Origin: Sorex araneus
Lineage: Eukaryota; Chordata; Mammalia; Eulipotyphla; Soricidae
Assembly (NCBI RefSeq): GCF_027595985.1
Contig: NC_073307.1
Span: 40,093,917-40,157,916, forward strand
DNA: 64,000 nucleotides
Direction: 5' to 3'
Position numbers and translations under genes: made by a program. Shown in pieces: positions 22,270 to 35,199 of this stretch; positions within the stretch are counted from its first letter, which is position 1; every line of letters begins with the position of its first letter. The notes beneath the pieces were generated by a model, which searched no databases, was not told the origin of the DNA, and saw only the letters and a program-made list of their open reading frames with translations.

Positions 22270-23420
22270 GATCATTCTGAGCAGTAGTTTGCCTTTACAA
22301 TTTAGGAAAATGTCAGGGTATTCATGAAGGAAATTAAAGAGGACTGTGGACTTTAATTAGCTGTGAAAGTTCGATAAAACCCATTTTTCCTCTTCTAGAT
22401 AGAAACTCACAGATGAAAGCTGGGCTTTTCGTTGTTCACAGCCTAGCCCTTCTTTACCCAGCCCAAAGATATTTACAGCTGGATTCACACAGTTTGTCCG
22501 TCCTCCAATCAAGCTATAGCTTTTCTCTTCTCTCACCTTTCCATAAAATTCACTTTTTGATTTGAAACTATACTTCACTAGCAATACACTTTTTGACACA
22601 GAATCCCACCCTTGTGGCTGGAACCTGGAAGCATTCTGCAGCTGAGCAGCCCTAATGAACTGAAAGGGAAAGGGAAGGGTGCTCTTGAAGCAAAAGAAAC
22701 CGAATACTAGTGCTCACAAAACCAAGATGGTTAAGGCACTCCCTTTCTCATTCTACCATAAGAGGTGCCAGCAGTGTTTGCTGACCCAAATTGCAAAGAC
22801 AACTTTCTGTTTCCCAGTGCTTTCCAGCAGAGTTAAGTCACAACACCCCTTAGCCTGGGCAGGTCTTATCTGGAGAAAGTCCTTGCATGGGACCGTGCTG
22901 TGATTCCAAACTGGCCAGGCCATCCACGAAACCTCCCGGAGAGCCAGCAAAAAGGTCCCTCCATCCCTCCAGCCTGGGGTCTTTGATGTGTCCACTGTGG
23001 TGCTAGCGACTGTGTGGTGCTGTGGATGGTCCAGCTCCCCACCCAGTCTAAAATTCTCCAAACACCACAGGCCAAATGACAGAGCATCACCCAGGACTGG
23101 ATGATCCGCGACACTCGCCATGAAAACACTAGATGCTTGAAGCCCGGGAAACAGTTAGCCCGCAGGATCCTGTCTCTAGCACGTTACGAGTGACCAAGCA
23201 GTTCCTGTTTGCCTACAATTGCCCATCATCATAAACACCAGGAGAATCTGGATCACACAAAGGAAAGGGAAATGAAAGCAGATCAATGAAAACTAGGCTT
23301 GTATAAGCAGGTATACCTTTTCCCCTGGGAGCTTTCAGAAAAACAGATACTGAGTGACTGAGGGACTCCTATATTTTCAAAGGAGCAGACGGTATCAACC
23401 TTTGGTCCAAGGTATAGCAT
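22270..23420. other. Unique intronic sequence
   Basis: A 122-codon minus frame at 22,753-23,121 has no recognisable domain and no splice support. Confidence 0.5.
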
Positions 23421-23452
23421 GGGCTGCGCTAGAGCAATAGTACAGCAAATAG
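23421..23452 (+). mobile_element. Older SINE head, split by a younger copy
   Basis: gggctgcgctagagcaatag is a diverged SOR head; the element resumes at 23,632. Confidence 0.75.
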
Positions 23453-23631
23453 GAGCTGGAGTGATAGCACAGCGGGTAGGGCGTTTGCCTTGCACACAGC
23501 CGACCCAGGTTCAAATCCCAGCATCCCATGTGGTCCCCTGAGCACTGCCAGGGGTAACTCCTGAGTGCATGAGTCAGGAATTGACCCCTGTGCATTGCCA
23601 GGTGTGACCCAAAAAGCAAAAAAAAAAAAGA
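23453..23631 (+). mobile_element. Young SOR-type SINE nested in an older SINE
   Basis: It is near consensus with a poly(A) tail. The 17-bp duplication aatagta(c/g)agcaaatag lies at 23,436-23,452 and 23,632-23,648. Confidence 0.96.
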
Positions 23632-23790
23632 AATAGTAGAGCAAATAGGGTGTTTGCCTTGCACACACCTTGCCTTCCATCCCCAGCATCCTATGTGGTC
23701 ACCGAAGCACCGCCACTCAGGAGTAATTCCTGAGTGCATAGCCAGGAGTAAACTCCTGAGCATCGCCGGTCATGGCTCCAAAACAAAACA
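23632..23790 (+). mobile_element. Older SINE body after the nested insertion
   Basis: gggtgtttgccttgcacaca, ggagtaattcctgagtgcat and gagcatcgccggtcatggct continue the element started at 23,421. Confidence 0.85.
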
Positions 23791-24215
23791 TAAATATCTA
23801 TCAGGAGCTTCCCCACTCTCTCCAGCTTGGGTGTTAAAAGTAGAAGAGGAGACAATGAAGAGGAATTCAAGAGAACACACATTTCAGAGCAGCTAAGTCT
23901 GGCTCAGGTATAGAAACCATAAACCTGCTCTTTATTGGTTTTTCCTTTATTTCTAAACTTGGCCAATGTACCTAGCTGTCCCCAAGGAATCATGCCTGAC
24001 TTTACCCTAATCCAGACTTAAATATTTGCATTTCCTATTTCACTACACAGCTTCTCATTTGAAAGGCAAAAGAAAGCCTCAGAACTAACTCTTGCACAGG
24101 GGGAAGGGAAACTTCTCGTCAGAGACACTTACAAAGAAGTGCTGTGCCCAAGTCAACATTTCCACAAATGTGGTTTAAGGATGGCAGCAAAAAATGCTGC
24201 TGAGGATGAAGGAAA

Positions 24216-24352
24216 GGAGAGAGGGCCAAAGAGATAGCACAGGAATAAAGGCACCTGCCCTGAATGCCACTCACCAACGGACGGGACAGGAGTGACTGGA
24301 CAGGAGCGATCCCTGAGCACTGCTTGATGTGACCCAATCTCCCCACAAAAAT
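24216..24352 (+). mobile_element. SINE, diverged
   Basis: gggccaaagagatagcacag and tccctgagcactgcttgatg. Confidence 0.6.
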
Positions 24353-24487
24353 AATAGTATTTCATAAAAAACTGGGAAAATTTTTTATTAAGGGATAGAA
24401 ACTAACTTTTAAGGGAAAGACAGCAAGAAAAGAACTTGGAGTGAATTTAAAAGTATAAAGTCAAAGCTGCAGGAAACAAGGTACAGA

Positions 24488-24645
24488 AAAAAAAAATCCT
24501 TGGACTTACTCCTGGATCTACACTCAGGAATCACTCCCGGGGGTGGGGGTGGTGGCTCAAGGGGCCCTATGGGGTGATGAAGATCAAATCCGGGTCAGTC
24601 ATAGGCAAGGCAAAGCTCTACCCACTATACTACTGCTCTGGCCCC
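24488..24645 (-). mobile_element. SOR-type SINE, diverged
   Basis: acactcaggaatcactcccg, gatcaaatccgggtcagtca and tactactgctctggcccc. Confidence 0.75.
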
Positions 24646-24763
24646 AAGAGAACCTTTTGGTATTTATCAAAACAGTCCAGTTCTTCCAGAGTTGCCAAGA
24701 GGCTCCCTGACATCAAACTCCAAGAATGACTAAAAATAAAGCTGGAAGTGACTTTTGAGGGAA

Positions 24764-24930
24764 AAGGGCCAGAGAAAGAGAACAGGGAGGTGCTTGCCTT
24801 GCATGGAGCTGTCCCTGGTCCAAATCTCCACCACCACAGATGGTCCCTAAACATGTATACAGGGGTCACCCCTGAACACAGAGCCAGGAACAGTTCCTGG
24901 GAGCTGCTGGAGTATCCCCCAAACAAACAA
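24764..24930 (+). mobile_element. SOR-type SINE, diverged
   Basis: gggccagagaaagagaacag, gcttgccttgcatggagctg and gaacacagagccaggaacag, followed by a GA-repeat tail. Confidence 0.7.
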
Positions 24931-24936
24931 CAACAA

Positions 24937-24937
24937 A

Positions 24938-24993
<56 letters not shown>

Positions 24994-25001
24994 GAGAGAG
25001 T
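24937..25001. repeat. (GA)n with GACAGA units
   Basis: GA repeat with an inner block of CAGAGA units. Confidence 0.95.
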
Positions 25002-25009
25002 GTGTCATT

Positions 25010-25960
25010 TCAAGTGGACTTTAGATTAAAGAAGGCAAGACAATATATAGGAAAATCCCTACCACTTTGCAGCTTCTACTGTTAACACAGACAATGAAAA
25101 TTAGTTTCCCCCTTACCTGTCTCGGGAGGAGGGATGACTCAACAGGAGCTAAAAAAGTCCACAAGGAGATAATATTGACTTGAACTTATTCTCATGACTC
25201 TTCAAATAAAATGTCTATTTTATTTAAAAAGAATATAAGAGGCCCAAGACTAACATAAAATAAGCTTCAATCTTTATAATAGAAAATGTCAGGTGCAATA
25301 ATGGTTTGGAAAAAATGAGAAAGCAAAGCAGCTCGCTTGGAGCTTGATACTATCAGGCATGTTAAAATGAGTGACAAAGACCTATTTTGTCCAGAAATCC
25401 CCCGCTTTATTTTTAAGCCTGGAAACTGGTTAGTCATATCTATACTGAACACTTCCTGTCCAAGGCCACGCTAATGGCACACACTGCCAAGCTGAGTCGT
25501 TGCCTACATTTAGTCAATTGAGTCATTCATAGAATAAAAACCAGCAGCAAACATAAAAAAAAAAAAATAAAAATCTGGCTTACTGAAGCCTTAGGAGATA
25601 TACACAGAAAACAGGTTTGATTAATTTGAAGAACAGGGATTGGTAGTGCCATGAAAGAAGGAAAAAAGAAAACAGCAGACAACATCACTCTAAGAGACAG
25701 AATGCCGGGAGCATCTATGATATTCTCCCACCACCATCAAAAATCACAGTTCTCTCACCCTCTACCATGAAAAAGCCCCGATGATAGTCCTCATCTTCTA
25801 GGACAACAGTGATCCAGGGCGAGAGATTGGTTTCAAGACATTAAGCAGCAATAATAATTAGTTTTTCCTCTTATTTTTTACTTATTTGGGAGACCACTCC
25901 CTTGACACTCAGTCAGCCAGTGGGGCTGTCCAGTGTACCAGGAAGCAATGCAATCTGGCT
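25010..25960. other. Unique intronic sequence
   Basis: No exon or repeat was recognised. Confidence 0.5.
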
Positions 25961-25965
25961 TGGGT

Positions 25966-26163
25966 TTTTTTGTTTGTTTGTTTGTTTGTTTGTTTGGGTT
26001 TTTTTGCTTTTTGGGTCACAGCTGGCTATGCACAGGGGTTAATTCTGGCTCTGCACTCAGGAATTACTCCTGGTGGTGCTCAGGGGACTATATGGGATGC
26101 TGGGAATCGAACCCAGGTTGGCCGCGTGCAAGGCAAACGCCCTCCCCGCTGTGCTCCAGCCCC
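25966..26163 (-). mobile_element. SOR-type SINE with (TTTG)n tail
   Basis: The 3' tail is a TTTG repeat on the plus strand, then gctttttgggtcacagctgg, gaatcgaacccaggttggcc and tgtgctccagccccc. Confidence 0.92.
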
Positions 26164-26323
26164 CAAGCTTGGATCCCATTGTACTAGGGGCCACCGGATC
26201 CATCTTGGAAATGCTCAGGGGGCTCCAGACACCCTCCTCCCTGCCGGAAATAAACTGGGGGCCGCCCTAGTAATGCTCGGGTCTAGAGGCTCCCCAGTGA
26301 TGCTTGATACGGCAACATGGGCC

Positions 26324-26389
<66 letters not shown>
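26324..26389. repeat. (GA)n microsatellite
   Basis: About 65 bp of pure GA dinucleotide. Confidence 0.98.
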
Positions 26390-26391
<2 letters not shown>

Positions 26392-26394
26392 AAA

Positions 26395-26485
26395 GTCTCA
26401 GGCACTTCCGGTTCCCCCAGCATTGCTAGGAGAGAGCACTTGGGAGGAGCCTGAACACAGCTGGGTGCTGCCCAAAAACCAAAAA
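26395..26485 (+). mobile_element. SINE 3' remnant
   Basis: agcattgctaggagagagca and gctgggtgctgcccaaaaac resemble the SOR 3' half. Confidence 0.45.
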
Positions 26486-26489
26486 GGAA

Positions 26490-29400
26490 GAAAGAATGGC
26501 TCTTACCCAGAACCCCCCTAGGCTGTGTTCAGCTTCAGTGGCCCCTCCCAGTGGCAACTACAATTTACCTGATTAACCCTTACACGGGTTGAAACATGCC
26601 AAAGAAAGTTCCACAGCCCAGAGACACAGGCCCGCCTCTCTTCCACCTCCACCTCCGCCCCCACCCCCAGCACTGAGAGAGCAGCCCCAGAGCATGCCGG
26701 GATGGGTAGTCAGGGCAGGAATGTTGAGTCATAGCTCCGGTACTTCTAGGGTTATCAGCCTGATGGAGGGAGAGTGACGGGATGGCGGGGTGGAGTGATG
26801 CAAACCATGGAAACCAGTTCTGCTCACAAAGCCTGGGCCCAGAATTCTTCATGGAGCCCGCTGAGCATCAGCCTTGCTCAAGTGTGAAGACCTCAAAAGT
26901 CAGCAACGGGGGTCCCTGGGAGTGGGGTGGTGGCTCACTCCTCCCCGCATCATCCACTTGCCAAGTGCCCGTAGCTTTCCGGAAAAGAGAAGGGCCATCC
27001 AACGGGCGGCATCTCCGCCTTGCTAATCCATCACCGCTAGCTGTTGGAGGAAATCCATTTTTATAATGCAGGGAGAAAGTCCCCAGCACTTCAAGCCATG
27101 CCACCCAGCTCTCATCCTAACAGGAACTCCCCCTTGACCAGTCGGGAAAGCTGCGACATTTCTCAATGTCACATCCCTGTCCCTGGGCTCCCAGGTGCAG
27201 ACTGGAGAGGCCTCTGTCTTCCCACCCCTGGTCTGGCCTTGAGGAGACCAGCATCCCAGCACATCCCTGCAACTGCAAAATCACAAAGGCCCAGCGTCGC
27301 CAGCCACGCTGCTGCTCCTGCTCACCTCTCTGGTTTTGTACAAGGGAATTATTTTATTTTTCTCTCTCTCTCAGTTATTTCCTTCCCTCTCACATCTTCC
27401 CTCTCCACCTGGCCTCCCCCCTCCAACTAGGATGAGCTCTGGTCAGACCCAGGTCCCCATTGCTCCCACTCACAATTGATTTCTTCCTCACTATTCTCTG
27501 GAAATCTCAAAGCCTGACAAATGGTCTCTCCTGGGCCTTCCTTCACTCCCCTGGTCTCTCAGTCATCCTCCTTCCCTCTCTGTCACTGCTCCCAGGTCTG
27601 AAAACTCTGCTGAGTGGCTCCCTCCATTTTCTCCTTTCTCTGAAGAACAGGAACCCAAGGTGTGATCGGGGGATGCACGGCCTTCTGGATCTTTCCTCAC
27701 AGACTTCATTCTACTTTTGACTCTCAGAAGGCAGAGGAGGGTTTAGAAGTACTTGACACACATACACGTACAGGGATCAATAAAACTAACTCCTAGACAA
27801 GTGAAAGCTCCAGCGGTTACCTGCCGGAGTGAGAGGAAAGGTGGGCGAGGAATGAGTGCAAGCATCTTCTTTTGTGGTAGAAACAGAGAGAGTTAATGAC
27901 ATATTGAGGCATGGTATAAAGCTAAACCCTGGAAATTCCATAATACTGTAAACTGATAAGTCCAGAGGAAAAAAAGAAAGTGCTTTACAATGAGAAAAAC
28001 AGTCTGTGTGCTAATATTTGACTTTTATCAAATATCTTTCCAGAAGGAAAAAGTTCCCGGAGACCAGCCCACCCCTTCCTGCTATTTTTTTTTTTTTAGC
28101 AGAATGTGAAGTGAGGACTTCTTAATTGGGGTAGGCAGGCGGGTTCCGCCTTGGGGTGTGATGATAAGCCTCTCCATTTATATAGCACCTCTGAGGGCAG
28201 CTTTCAAACCTGACGCACCGACACAAGCGTTAGCTCACTGGTCCTCCGGAGCACAAGCCACCAAGGCTATTTCCACAGTGTGACAACTGCTTACCAGAAT
28301 GGCTCAGCCACTTGGTGCCCCAAATCCTGCTGAACAGTAAGGAACAGGACTGGACGTCCTAAGCGCGCCAGGAACAAAGGGAGAAGACCAGTGCTGAGGC
28401 TGGCCAGGGCCTTGCCCTTCCACGAAGAGCTGGGTCCAGTCTCCATGTGCGGGCAGCCCCCAGGAGAGCTCACCGGCGATGGTGTGGGGATGAGGAGAGG
28501 AGCCCACTGGAGGGGGCGCACAGGGAGAGGGGGCCCCTCCCATCCTCAGCAGGCAGGGACGGCCCCGGCTCCCCACACTTCACTCATTCCCACTAGGCAC
28601 CGAGCACCCAAGGGGTGGGCTCTCACCCCAGCAGGTAAGGACTCCAAACCCATGCTCCAGATGTGCTCAGACCCAAAGTGCAAACCCCTCTGGGCAGGGC
28701 TGCCCCCTCCCTGCTGGTCTCCTCTGCTGGCTCCTACGGCCGGTTCTCCCTGGCTCTGCCTCCCACACTCCTTTGCTCTCTGCACTCTACCACATGCCCC
28801 TGTCAAGATGAGGGCATTCTCAGAGTCAAACCCCAACCCCAGCCTCTTCTCTCTCTCCAGTCCTTCCCTCAGCCCCCAAGGAGTCAACTCTCTCTACGGG
28901 ACCAAACTGTCACACCCTGCCCTGCCCTCTCCTTTGCCCGGCTCAGTCTCGTCCTTTTGACCAACCCCAGACTGGCTCTTGCTGGGCTTCAATGCCATCT
29001 TGCAGCTGTTCTTCGGATTCAGTACCCCCCAGCCTCCAAATTGCTTCCAACAATTCTTTCTCTCCTAGAAGGTCTCAGGGCATGGCTCAGGTTACGATCC
29101 ATGCCCCCATGCCATTTCTCCAGAGGCCAGAGGGAAAGGGGACAGAAAGACAGACATCCCAGGGCCCAGGTAGGGCTCCCTCTGGCCCTCACTCCCAGTG
29201 CCTTCCGTCAGCTCTCAGCCTGCGCCCCTCCCCCCTTTTCAGGCTGCTCCCAGGACTGCTGCAATGGTTCCCACCCACGGCCCCCACTGTGAGAACCCAC
29301 ACAATGGTCCCACTCTCTTCTCTCTCCTCCCCGTCACCTAAGGGCCCGGGTGGCCTCTGTAACGGCCCCGTGGCTGGGGGAAGACTGAGCTGCTGCCGCT

Positions 29401-30320
29401 TTTCCAGCAGGGAAAGAGCGCATTTTGGCTCCTGAGAGCCCAGGCGTGTGCTGCAGGGGGAAAATAGGCTGGCGGTGACCGTCTGCTCCTGTAGCGGCAT
29501 GTCTGGGTTTGAACACCGGCTCCTCACACACACACAAATTCTCTCCTCGATCAGCTGCTCTTGCAGCGGCATGTCTTAGGTCTGAATACTGACTTGGCGT
29601 GCGCATGCGCACACTGAGGAGAACCACTGCCCAGTCGCATCCTCAACGACGGATCTTCCTGCTCACGGACATTCCCAGAGGAAAGGAGAGAAGCGAGCTC
29701 ACCTCACCACGAAACTGCCACTCAGCCAGTGTCTGCCAGCTCCAAACCCAAGGAGCCAATGGGGATGTGTCTGCAGTTCTCCACCTCCTCTTCTGTGCTG
29801 AGTTACCCCCGAAGGAGGAAGTGGAATAGGACATCTCCACATGACTAACCATTCTACTTGGATTTTGAAAATCCCCCAAAGGCTGTCAATGACACCAATA
29901 CAAACAGATGTGGCCTGTCCGGAATCAAATAGATTTTGAGCAAAATTCCAGGAGGCTGAACTTTCATAAACTTGTGCCTATGAAACTTTCTTCACTGTCA
30001 AATGGGTGCTAAGTAGGGTAGAAGAGACCTTGAATCTTCATCAAGAAAATAAAGAGGCTACACACCCACAGTTGCTTTTAATTCCATAACTCTCACTAGT
30101 GTTTGCAGAGGAAGTCATAACTATAAAGGTCTTCTCTTTAAGGAAGGAGTATACCAAAGGCAATTAGCAGAAGCTTCACCTAAGAGATTACATTGCTTCC
30201 ATGATCAATATGTTGAATATTACAGTCCTTTCAATTGAGAAAAACAATTTGTAAATTATCAATGTTTTCAGCTTAAACAGTCATCACTGCTACTATTAAA
30301 AAAAAAGGCTTGTCACTACA
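26490..30320. other. Long unique GC-richer intronic stretch
   Basis: Almost free of SINEs. It holds long but unsupported frames (28,391-28,960; 28,663-29,292) and an imperfect duplication at 29,482-29,590. No protein domain or paired splice sites were recognised. Confidence 0.5.
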
Positions 30321-30327
30321 GATGGTC

Positions 30328-30607
30328 TTTTTTGAGGAGGGGGGGAGTGTACGTAGTGGAGCTATAGGGGTTATTCCCAGTTCTCCTTGCTGGTGTTCAC
30401 TCCCAGCAGTGCTGGAGTGGGAAGAACCATGTGGTACCAGGGCTCAGGCACACAAAGTGCCATCCATTTCAATTCTTACCCAAGTCCACTTTCTGCAGAT
30501 TTTCCTTACTTATGATAAACATGCACAGTTTGGGGTGGGGGTTGAGATTGAAGCCATCAGCCAGCACATTTATCAAGGCTCTATCACTTGAGCCAAATTC
30601 CCAGCCC
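30328..30607 (-). mobile_element. SINE, old and interrupted
   Basis: tcactcccagcagtgctgga and ccatgtggtaccagggctca, then after about 60 bp of other sequence ggctctatcacttgagccaa and cccagccctg. Confidence 0.45.
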
Positions 30608-30609
30608 TG

Positions 30610-31395
30610 AAATAATTTTATGTGAAAAGAACCATTATACCTCTGTGAACACCATATGGTCACAAGGAGAGGTAAACAGCCTGTTCACCTTGGGGTCCAC
30701 CAAGGTGGTCAACAACTCTTACATACCCCCAAATATCCGCAAATAAGCCATCTGTGGTAAATCGCTGGATGCTGCATAGTGGGAAATAAAAGGGTGGGGA
30801 CTTGTTTTATGGCCCTACAGCACACACCAATCCTTCCCTCACCCACTGTCCAGCTCACCCGTAGCCTGGAGTGGGCGAGCTCCTAATCCTGTTATCCTAA
30901 CTGGGTCATGATTCTCTAATGCAGGACAAGGTAAGTGCAAGGCATGTCCTGCTGATGGAAATTTCAGAAGCGGTGTCATTGAAGAGGCCCAGACATAGTT
31001 CAGTCTACAGAACAGGTATGGGGAAAGGGTGGTCCAATTGATGGGCACAGCTATACCAATTCTGAAGAACCTATATGCCCCCAATCTCCTAAGTGGATGT
31101 GTCACTTACAGCCCAGTCAGCACACTCATTCCCAGATGAATGACAACATCAAAGGAAGCATCAGACCCAATTCTTGGATTTGGAACAAGGCTGGTACATT
31201 CATATGACACATGACAGCAAGTTCAACCCCGAGCGTCACACATTTCATCAGAGCCATTCTCACCTTCCCCTCCCTTCCTCTTTAGTACCTCCTAAAGCAA
31301 AAGCAGGGGAGAGGTGAGATGGGGGCACAAAAGGCACAGGATTAGCAAAGATACTTCTCTATCAGCTGCCCTTTGGTGCAAACAGGTTCAGAGTC
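30610..31395. other. Unique intronic sequence
   Basis: Nothing was recognised. Confidence 0.5.
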
Positions 31396-31399
31396 TTTC

Positions 31400-31676
31400 A
31401 GTTCCTGCATTGCAAACCCCAATCCCTAAAATGGGATGGGAGACACAGACACAGACACAGACACACACACACACACACACACAGACACACACACACACAC
31501 ACAGAAGCATCTGCTACAGAGGCAGACTGGGGTCAGCGGTGGTAGGAAGGAAATTGGGGACACTGGTGGTGGGAAATGTACACTGGTGAAGGGACAGGTG
31601 TGGGAACATTGTATGACTGAAACCCACTCGTGGAAAACTTTGAACCATGTGTTGACTGTGATTCAATAAAAAGGGT
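31400..31676 (+). mobile_element. L1 3' end with internal CA repeat
   Basis: gaaatgtacactggtgaagg, cattgtatgactgaaaccc and gtgattcaataaaaa match the L1 tail family. A CA microsatellite (31,443-31,502) lies inside. Confidence 0.65.
31443..31502. repeat. (CA)n/(CAGA)n microsatellite
   Basis: ACAG units followed by CA repeats. Confidence 0.95.
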
Positions 31677-31679
31677 TCA

Positions 31680-34100
31680 GGGGATCTCAACCAGGTTCCA
31701 AGAGTGAGGCACAACCCGGTGTGTACTCACGCGAGGACTGGGCTTCTTGGTCACAGAAAACTGTATGAGTCTGTTACTGCCACAGAGCAGCAGAACTTTC
31801 CTCCCTCGTGATAAACACTCTCCCTGGTATGTGTCCTATTCTTTCTAGTGGAAGTTTCTGTTTAGCTCCCTGAGGTTATAATCAGTAGCAGGTGGGGCAA
31901 CGTGGATCATGAGGGCCCTGGAAGGTTCTGCAAGGCTGCCTGCTGGCACAAAATGCTTGGGGGCAACCCTCGGGCACTGTTCTTGTGGTGGCACTGGCCT
32001 GACCTCTGGGTCACTTGGCTGGCAAGCTGGCTGATCAAAACAGGTTTCCTGAATGACCCCCCCCACTAAGGAAGTGGGGGCCTCGGCTATGGCTGACTAG
32101 GGTGCGATAGACTCCAGATGACCTAGAGCCCAGAGACAGCACTGAGAGAGGGGTCAGTGTCTGCTCTGCTATTCTGAAACCAGAGAGAGTTAGAGGGGCT
32201 GGGGACGATGAACAGCCAGGCACCACCCCAACAAATGCTGGTCAGGTATTGACTGACCATGGCGGATTCACTGAGACACGCATCATGAGATGCTGTCCTT
32301 GTGTGACCACCACAGACAGAACATCACAGCCTGGGAAGGCAGAGTCCACAGCACCGCTGGACTACATGGAACAGCCCACTGGGGCCACCATGATAGAAAT
32401 TCCTAACACATCTTTGAGCAACAACAGCGGGTATTTTGTGAACAGGAGATATGATAGATAAAGCACATGAAACACAACTGTGCTAAATCATGCGCTTGTC
32501 CAGACACACCTTGCAGATCTAAAAGAGACTTGGAAAGGGGGCACCAAGTTGCCCTGCTGTGATCATGCAACACTGAACCTGGTTTTGGGGCTCTGCTTTC
32601 TCCCCCAGACACCTGGCCCTGCAGTTCTGGCTTCTCAAACTGGGCTACATGCAGACACCGGACCACATCCTGTACAGCTTCCTGAAGTCCAAGCTCTGAT
32701 GAAGGAGGGGGGTGGGCATTTTTGGGACAGATACTGTGGTGGGGGTGACGGCGCTGCCTCCTCTGTACAAATCTGGATTCCACTAATTTCAGCTTTGTAG
32801 TCTGGGGCATATTTGACCTTGCTGAGTTTCCGTTTTCTTATTTGTTATGTGTAATTAACAAAGGCCGTGCATCAGTATTTAATGAGATGTTGTACACCCT
32901 GAGATGCTGAGTACCATTTACAGCATGTAGAGAGGGCGATACATTTTTCCTTCAGTGTTCTTCAAGGAAGTCCGAGATACTGGAAAGCACTTTGGTGCTG
33001 ACAGCTGAGATCAAAAACGCAAGCTTGTTTTCTCTCTGCCATTAAGAGTACTTTAGTGGAGTCTTTTTAATTTTTTTTTTTTTTAAGCCTAAAATAGACC
33101 TGTGCTCCAGGTCTGGAAGGCACTCTTTCCATAAAGTGAGATTAGACAGCATCTAAGCAATGTTCTAAAAGGTTTCAGCGTGTCAAGCAACATCGGTTCA
33201 GACCAATGAACTGACAATCCTCTCCCCTACGCTAGGCAGAGAGCGCGGCGGAGAGCGCGGCAGGGGGGCTGGGGGAAAGCAGTCACAAACAAGTCCTGCT
33301 TTCAAAGTGGAGGCATCATCATACACAAATACACAGGGCAGCTGGAGGAGGCTGGGTTTGGGAGGGGGGTGGGCATCCACCCCAAACTGGGTCCAGTTGG
33401 AGAGATGGTTCTCTTGTGGGCTGGGGGGTTGGGGCTCAAGAGAGTAATCCCAAAGCCGAAAACAGAACTTCCAGGGGTGGTTCCGAGGAGGTAAGTGAGG
33501 AGGATGACACTAAGGCTGGATGCCCAGTGGAAGGCGAGTCTCTGCTGTGGTGCTGGCAAATCACACCAGACTGTGTCTGGAGAAATCATCTTCACGCAGA
33601 TGGTGAAAGGCCAGACCCCTTCTCCTGCACCTCTAGCTGGGGAGTCCCTGTCCCAGGAGGAGTGCGGGGTAGGCATACCACTGAGCAGAAGTTTCTTTCT
33701 GGGATTTTTGAAATGCTGGGGATGACCAAACATGTGGCCACATGGGGTGCCCCAGCGGTGACAGAGCTGAAAAAAAGGGAGGTGGCAAAGGAGGTGGGGA
33801 AAGTCCCGGGCTACATGTCCTTCGTGTTCAGTGGCCGACTCTCCTTCCCTTTTGTGGCTGTGTGAACAACCTAAAATACCATCAGGCAGTTGTTGACTCT
33901 GCAGGGGATTCTGAGAAAAGCCCAGGAAGGAGGTCTAGGCAATGAGCAGGAAATAGCTAGAAAAAGAGAGGGGAACGCGGACTGTAAAGCATTGCTGGAA
34001 CCCAGGAAGGAGTTTTAGGATTGTGGAGACAGTGGCCTCCTCGTAGAAATGCCATGTGAAAAATATAAAGGGGATCAACTTAGACAGGACAAAAAAAAGG
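31680..34100. other. Mostly unique intronic sequence
   Basis: A possible old MIR in reverse lies at 32,800-32,935 and the kappaB motif at 33,798. No exon was recognised. Confidence 0.5.
33798..33807 (-). promoter_or_regulatory. Exact canonical NF-kappaB motif in intron
   Basis: The minus strand reads GGGACTTTCC, the classical kappaB decamer, about 4.1 kb downstream of the TNFAIP8 exon 1 ATG. The gene is NF-kappaB-responsive, so an intronic enhancer is plausible, but a decamer can occur by chance in 64 kb. Confidence 0.35.
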
Positions 34101-34103
34101 ATA

Positions 34104-34361
<258 letters not shown>

Positions 34362-34579
34362 TGCACGCGCACCACTCCCCCTCCCCCCAAAAAATGGACA
34401 CTGTGTTACTGATTTTAGCACTTGATTTTGGTGTGGAGACAGAGAAAAAGACTCAGTGGGATGAACAACGACAGAGTGAGAAGGTGAAGAGCATGCAAAA
34501 GCCTTTTTAAAAGGTTATTTTAAAGGAGAACTAAATGCCTCACAGAGAACAAAGGGTTGATGATTGTTTATCTATTTGA

Positions 34580-34700
34580 AGTTTTTTTTTTTGTCCCCTG
34601 AGCACTCTGTTGGTGCTCCGGGTACCATGCCGTGCTGCAGAGAAGGAGCTCAGGTTTCCTGCATGCAAAGCTGTACTCTCTCCTCCAGACTCTCAAGTTA
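34580..34700 (-). mobile_element. SINE fragment
   Basis: cccctgagcactctgttggt, ctgcatgcaaagctgtactc and tctcctccagac. Confidence 0.5.
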
Positions 34701-34724
34701 TCTCTTCATCTTTTCAAGGAGTGG

Positions 34725-35190
34725 GAATCATTTATTCATTCTTTGCTTCAATACCAATTATTTCCTGCTCACCTCTCACTGAGTGGATCTTGGGAAGTCA
34801 GTGGGGAATGAAACAGACAGTCTTAATCCTCAACCACTGGGGTCTAGAGAAGAGAAGCTAAATAACCTGGGAGAGATCTGCGAGAAGAACAGGTGTTCAG
34901 AGCGAGGGAACAGAAGGATCCTCATTTAAGTGGAAGGCTGAGAAAAGCCTCCCCAAGGAGCTGACCAGGAAAAGGGGGTCAAATGGGAAAGGAGACCTTC
35001 CAGCGGAAAGAGCAGCAAGTGTGGACATCTGAAAGGGGGTGGGGGAGAGATAAAGGCATCAGTCCGCAGAGGGAAGGAGTCAGGGCCAGTGTCCCTGGGT
35101 GCAGGGCAGAGCCGAAGGTGTAAGGGCAGCACGGACACCTGTCTGCACCTGGCGGGGAGCTGGAGCTGAAGGTTGAGTGTGGAGTTGGGA
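34725..35190 (+). mobile_element. L2 3'-end fragment
   Basis: tcatttattcattctttgct, a middle part with ggaatgaaacagacagtctt, then ggctgagaaaagcctcccca and agcagcaagtgtggacatct follow L2 order. Confidence 0.5.
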
Positions 35191-35199
35191 GCAGGAAAC

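Noticed and set aside
25886..26521. 211-codon frame
   Set aside because: It crosses a SINE and a GA microsatellite (RERERER), so it is not a gene.
28391..29292. Overlapping frames of 189 and 209 codons
   Set aside because: No recognisable domain, no splice partner and overlapping frames on the same strand; likely chance in GC-richer DNA.
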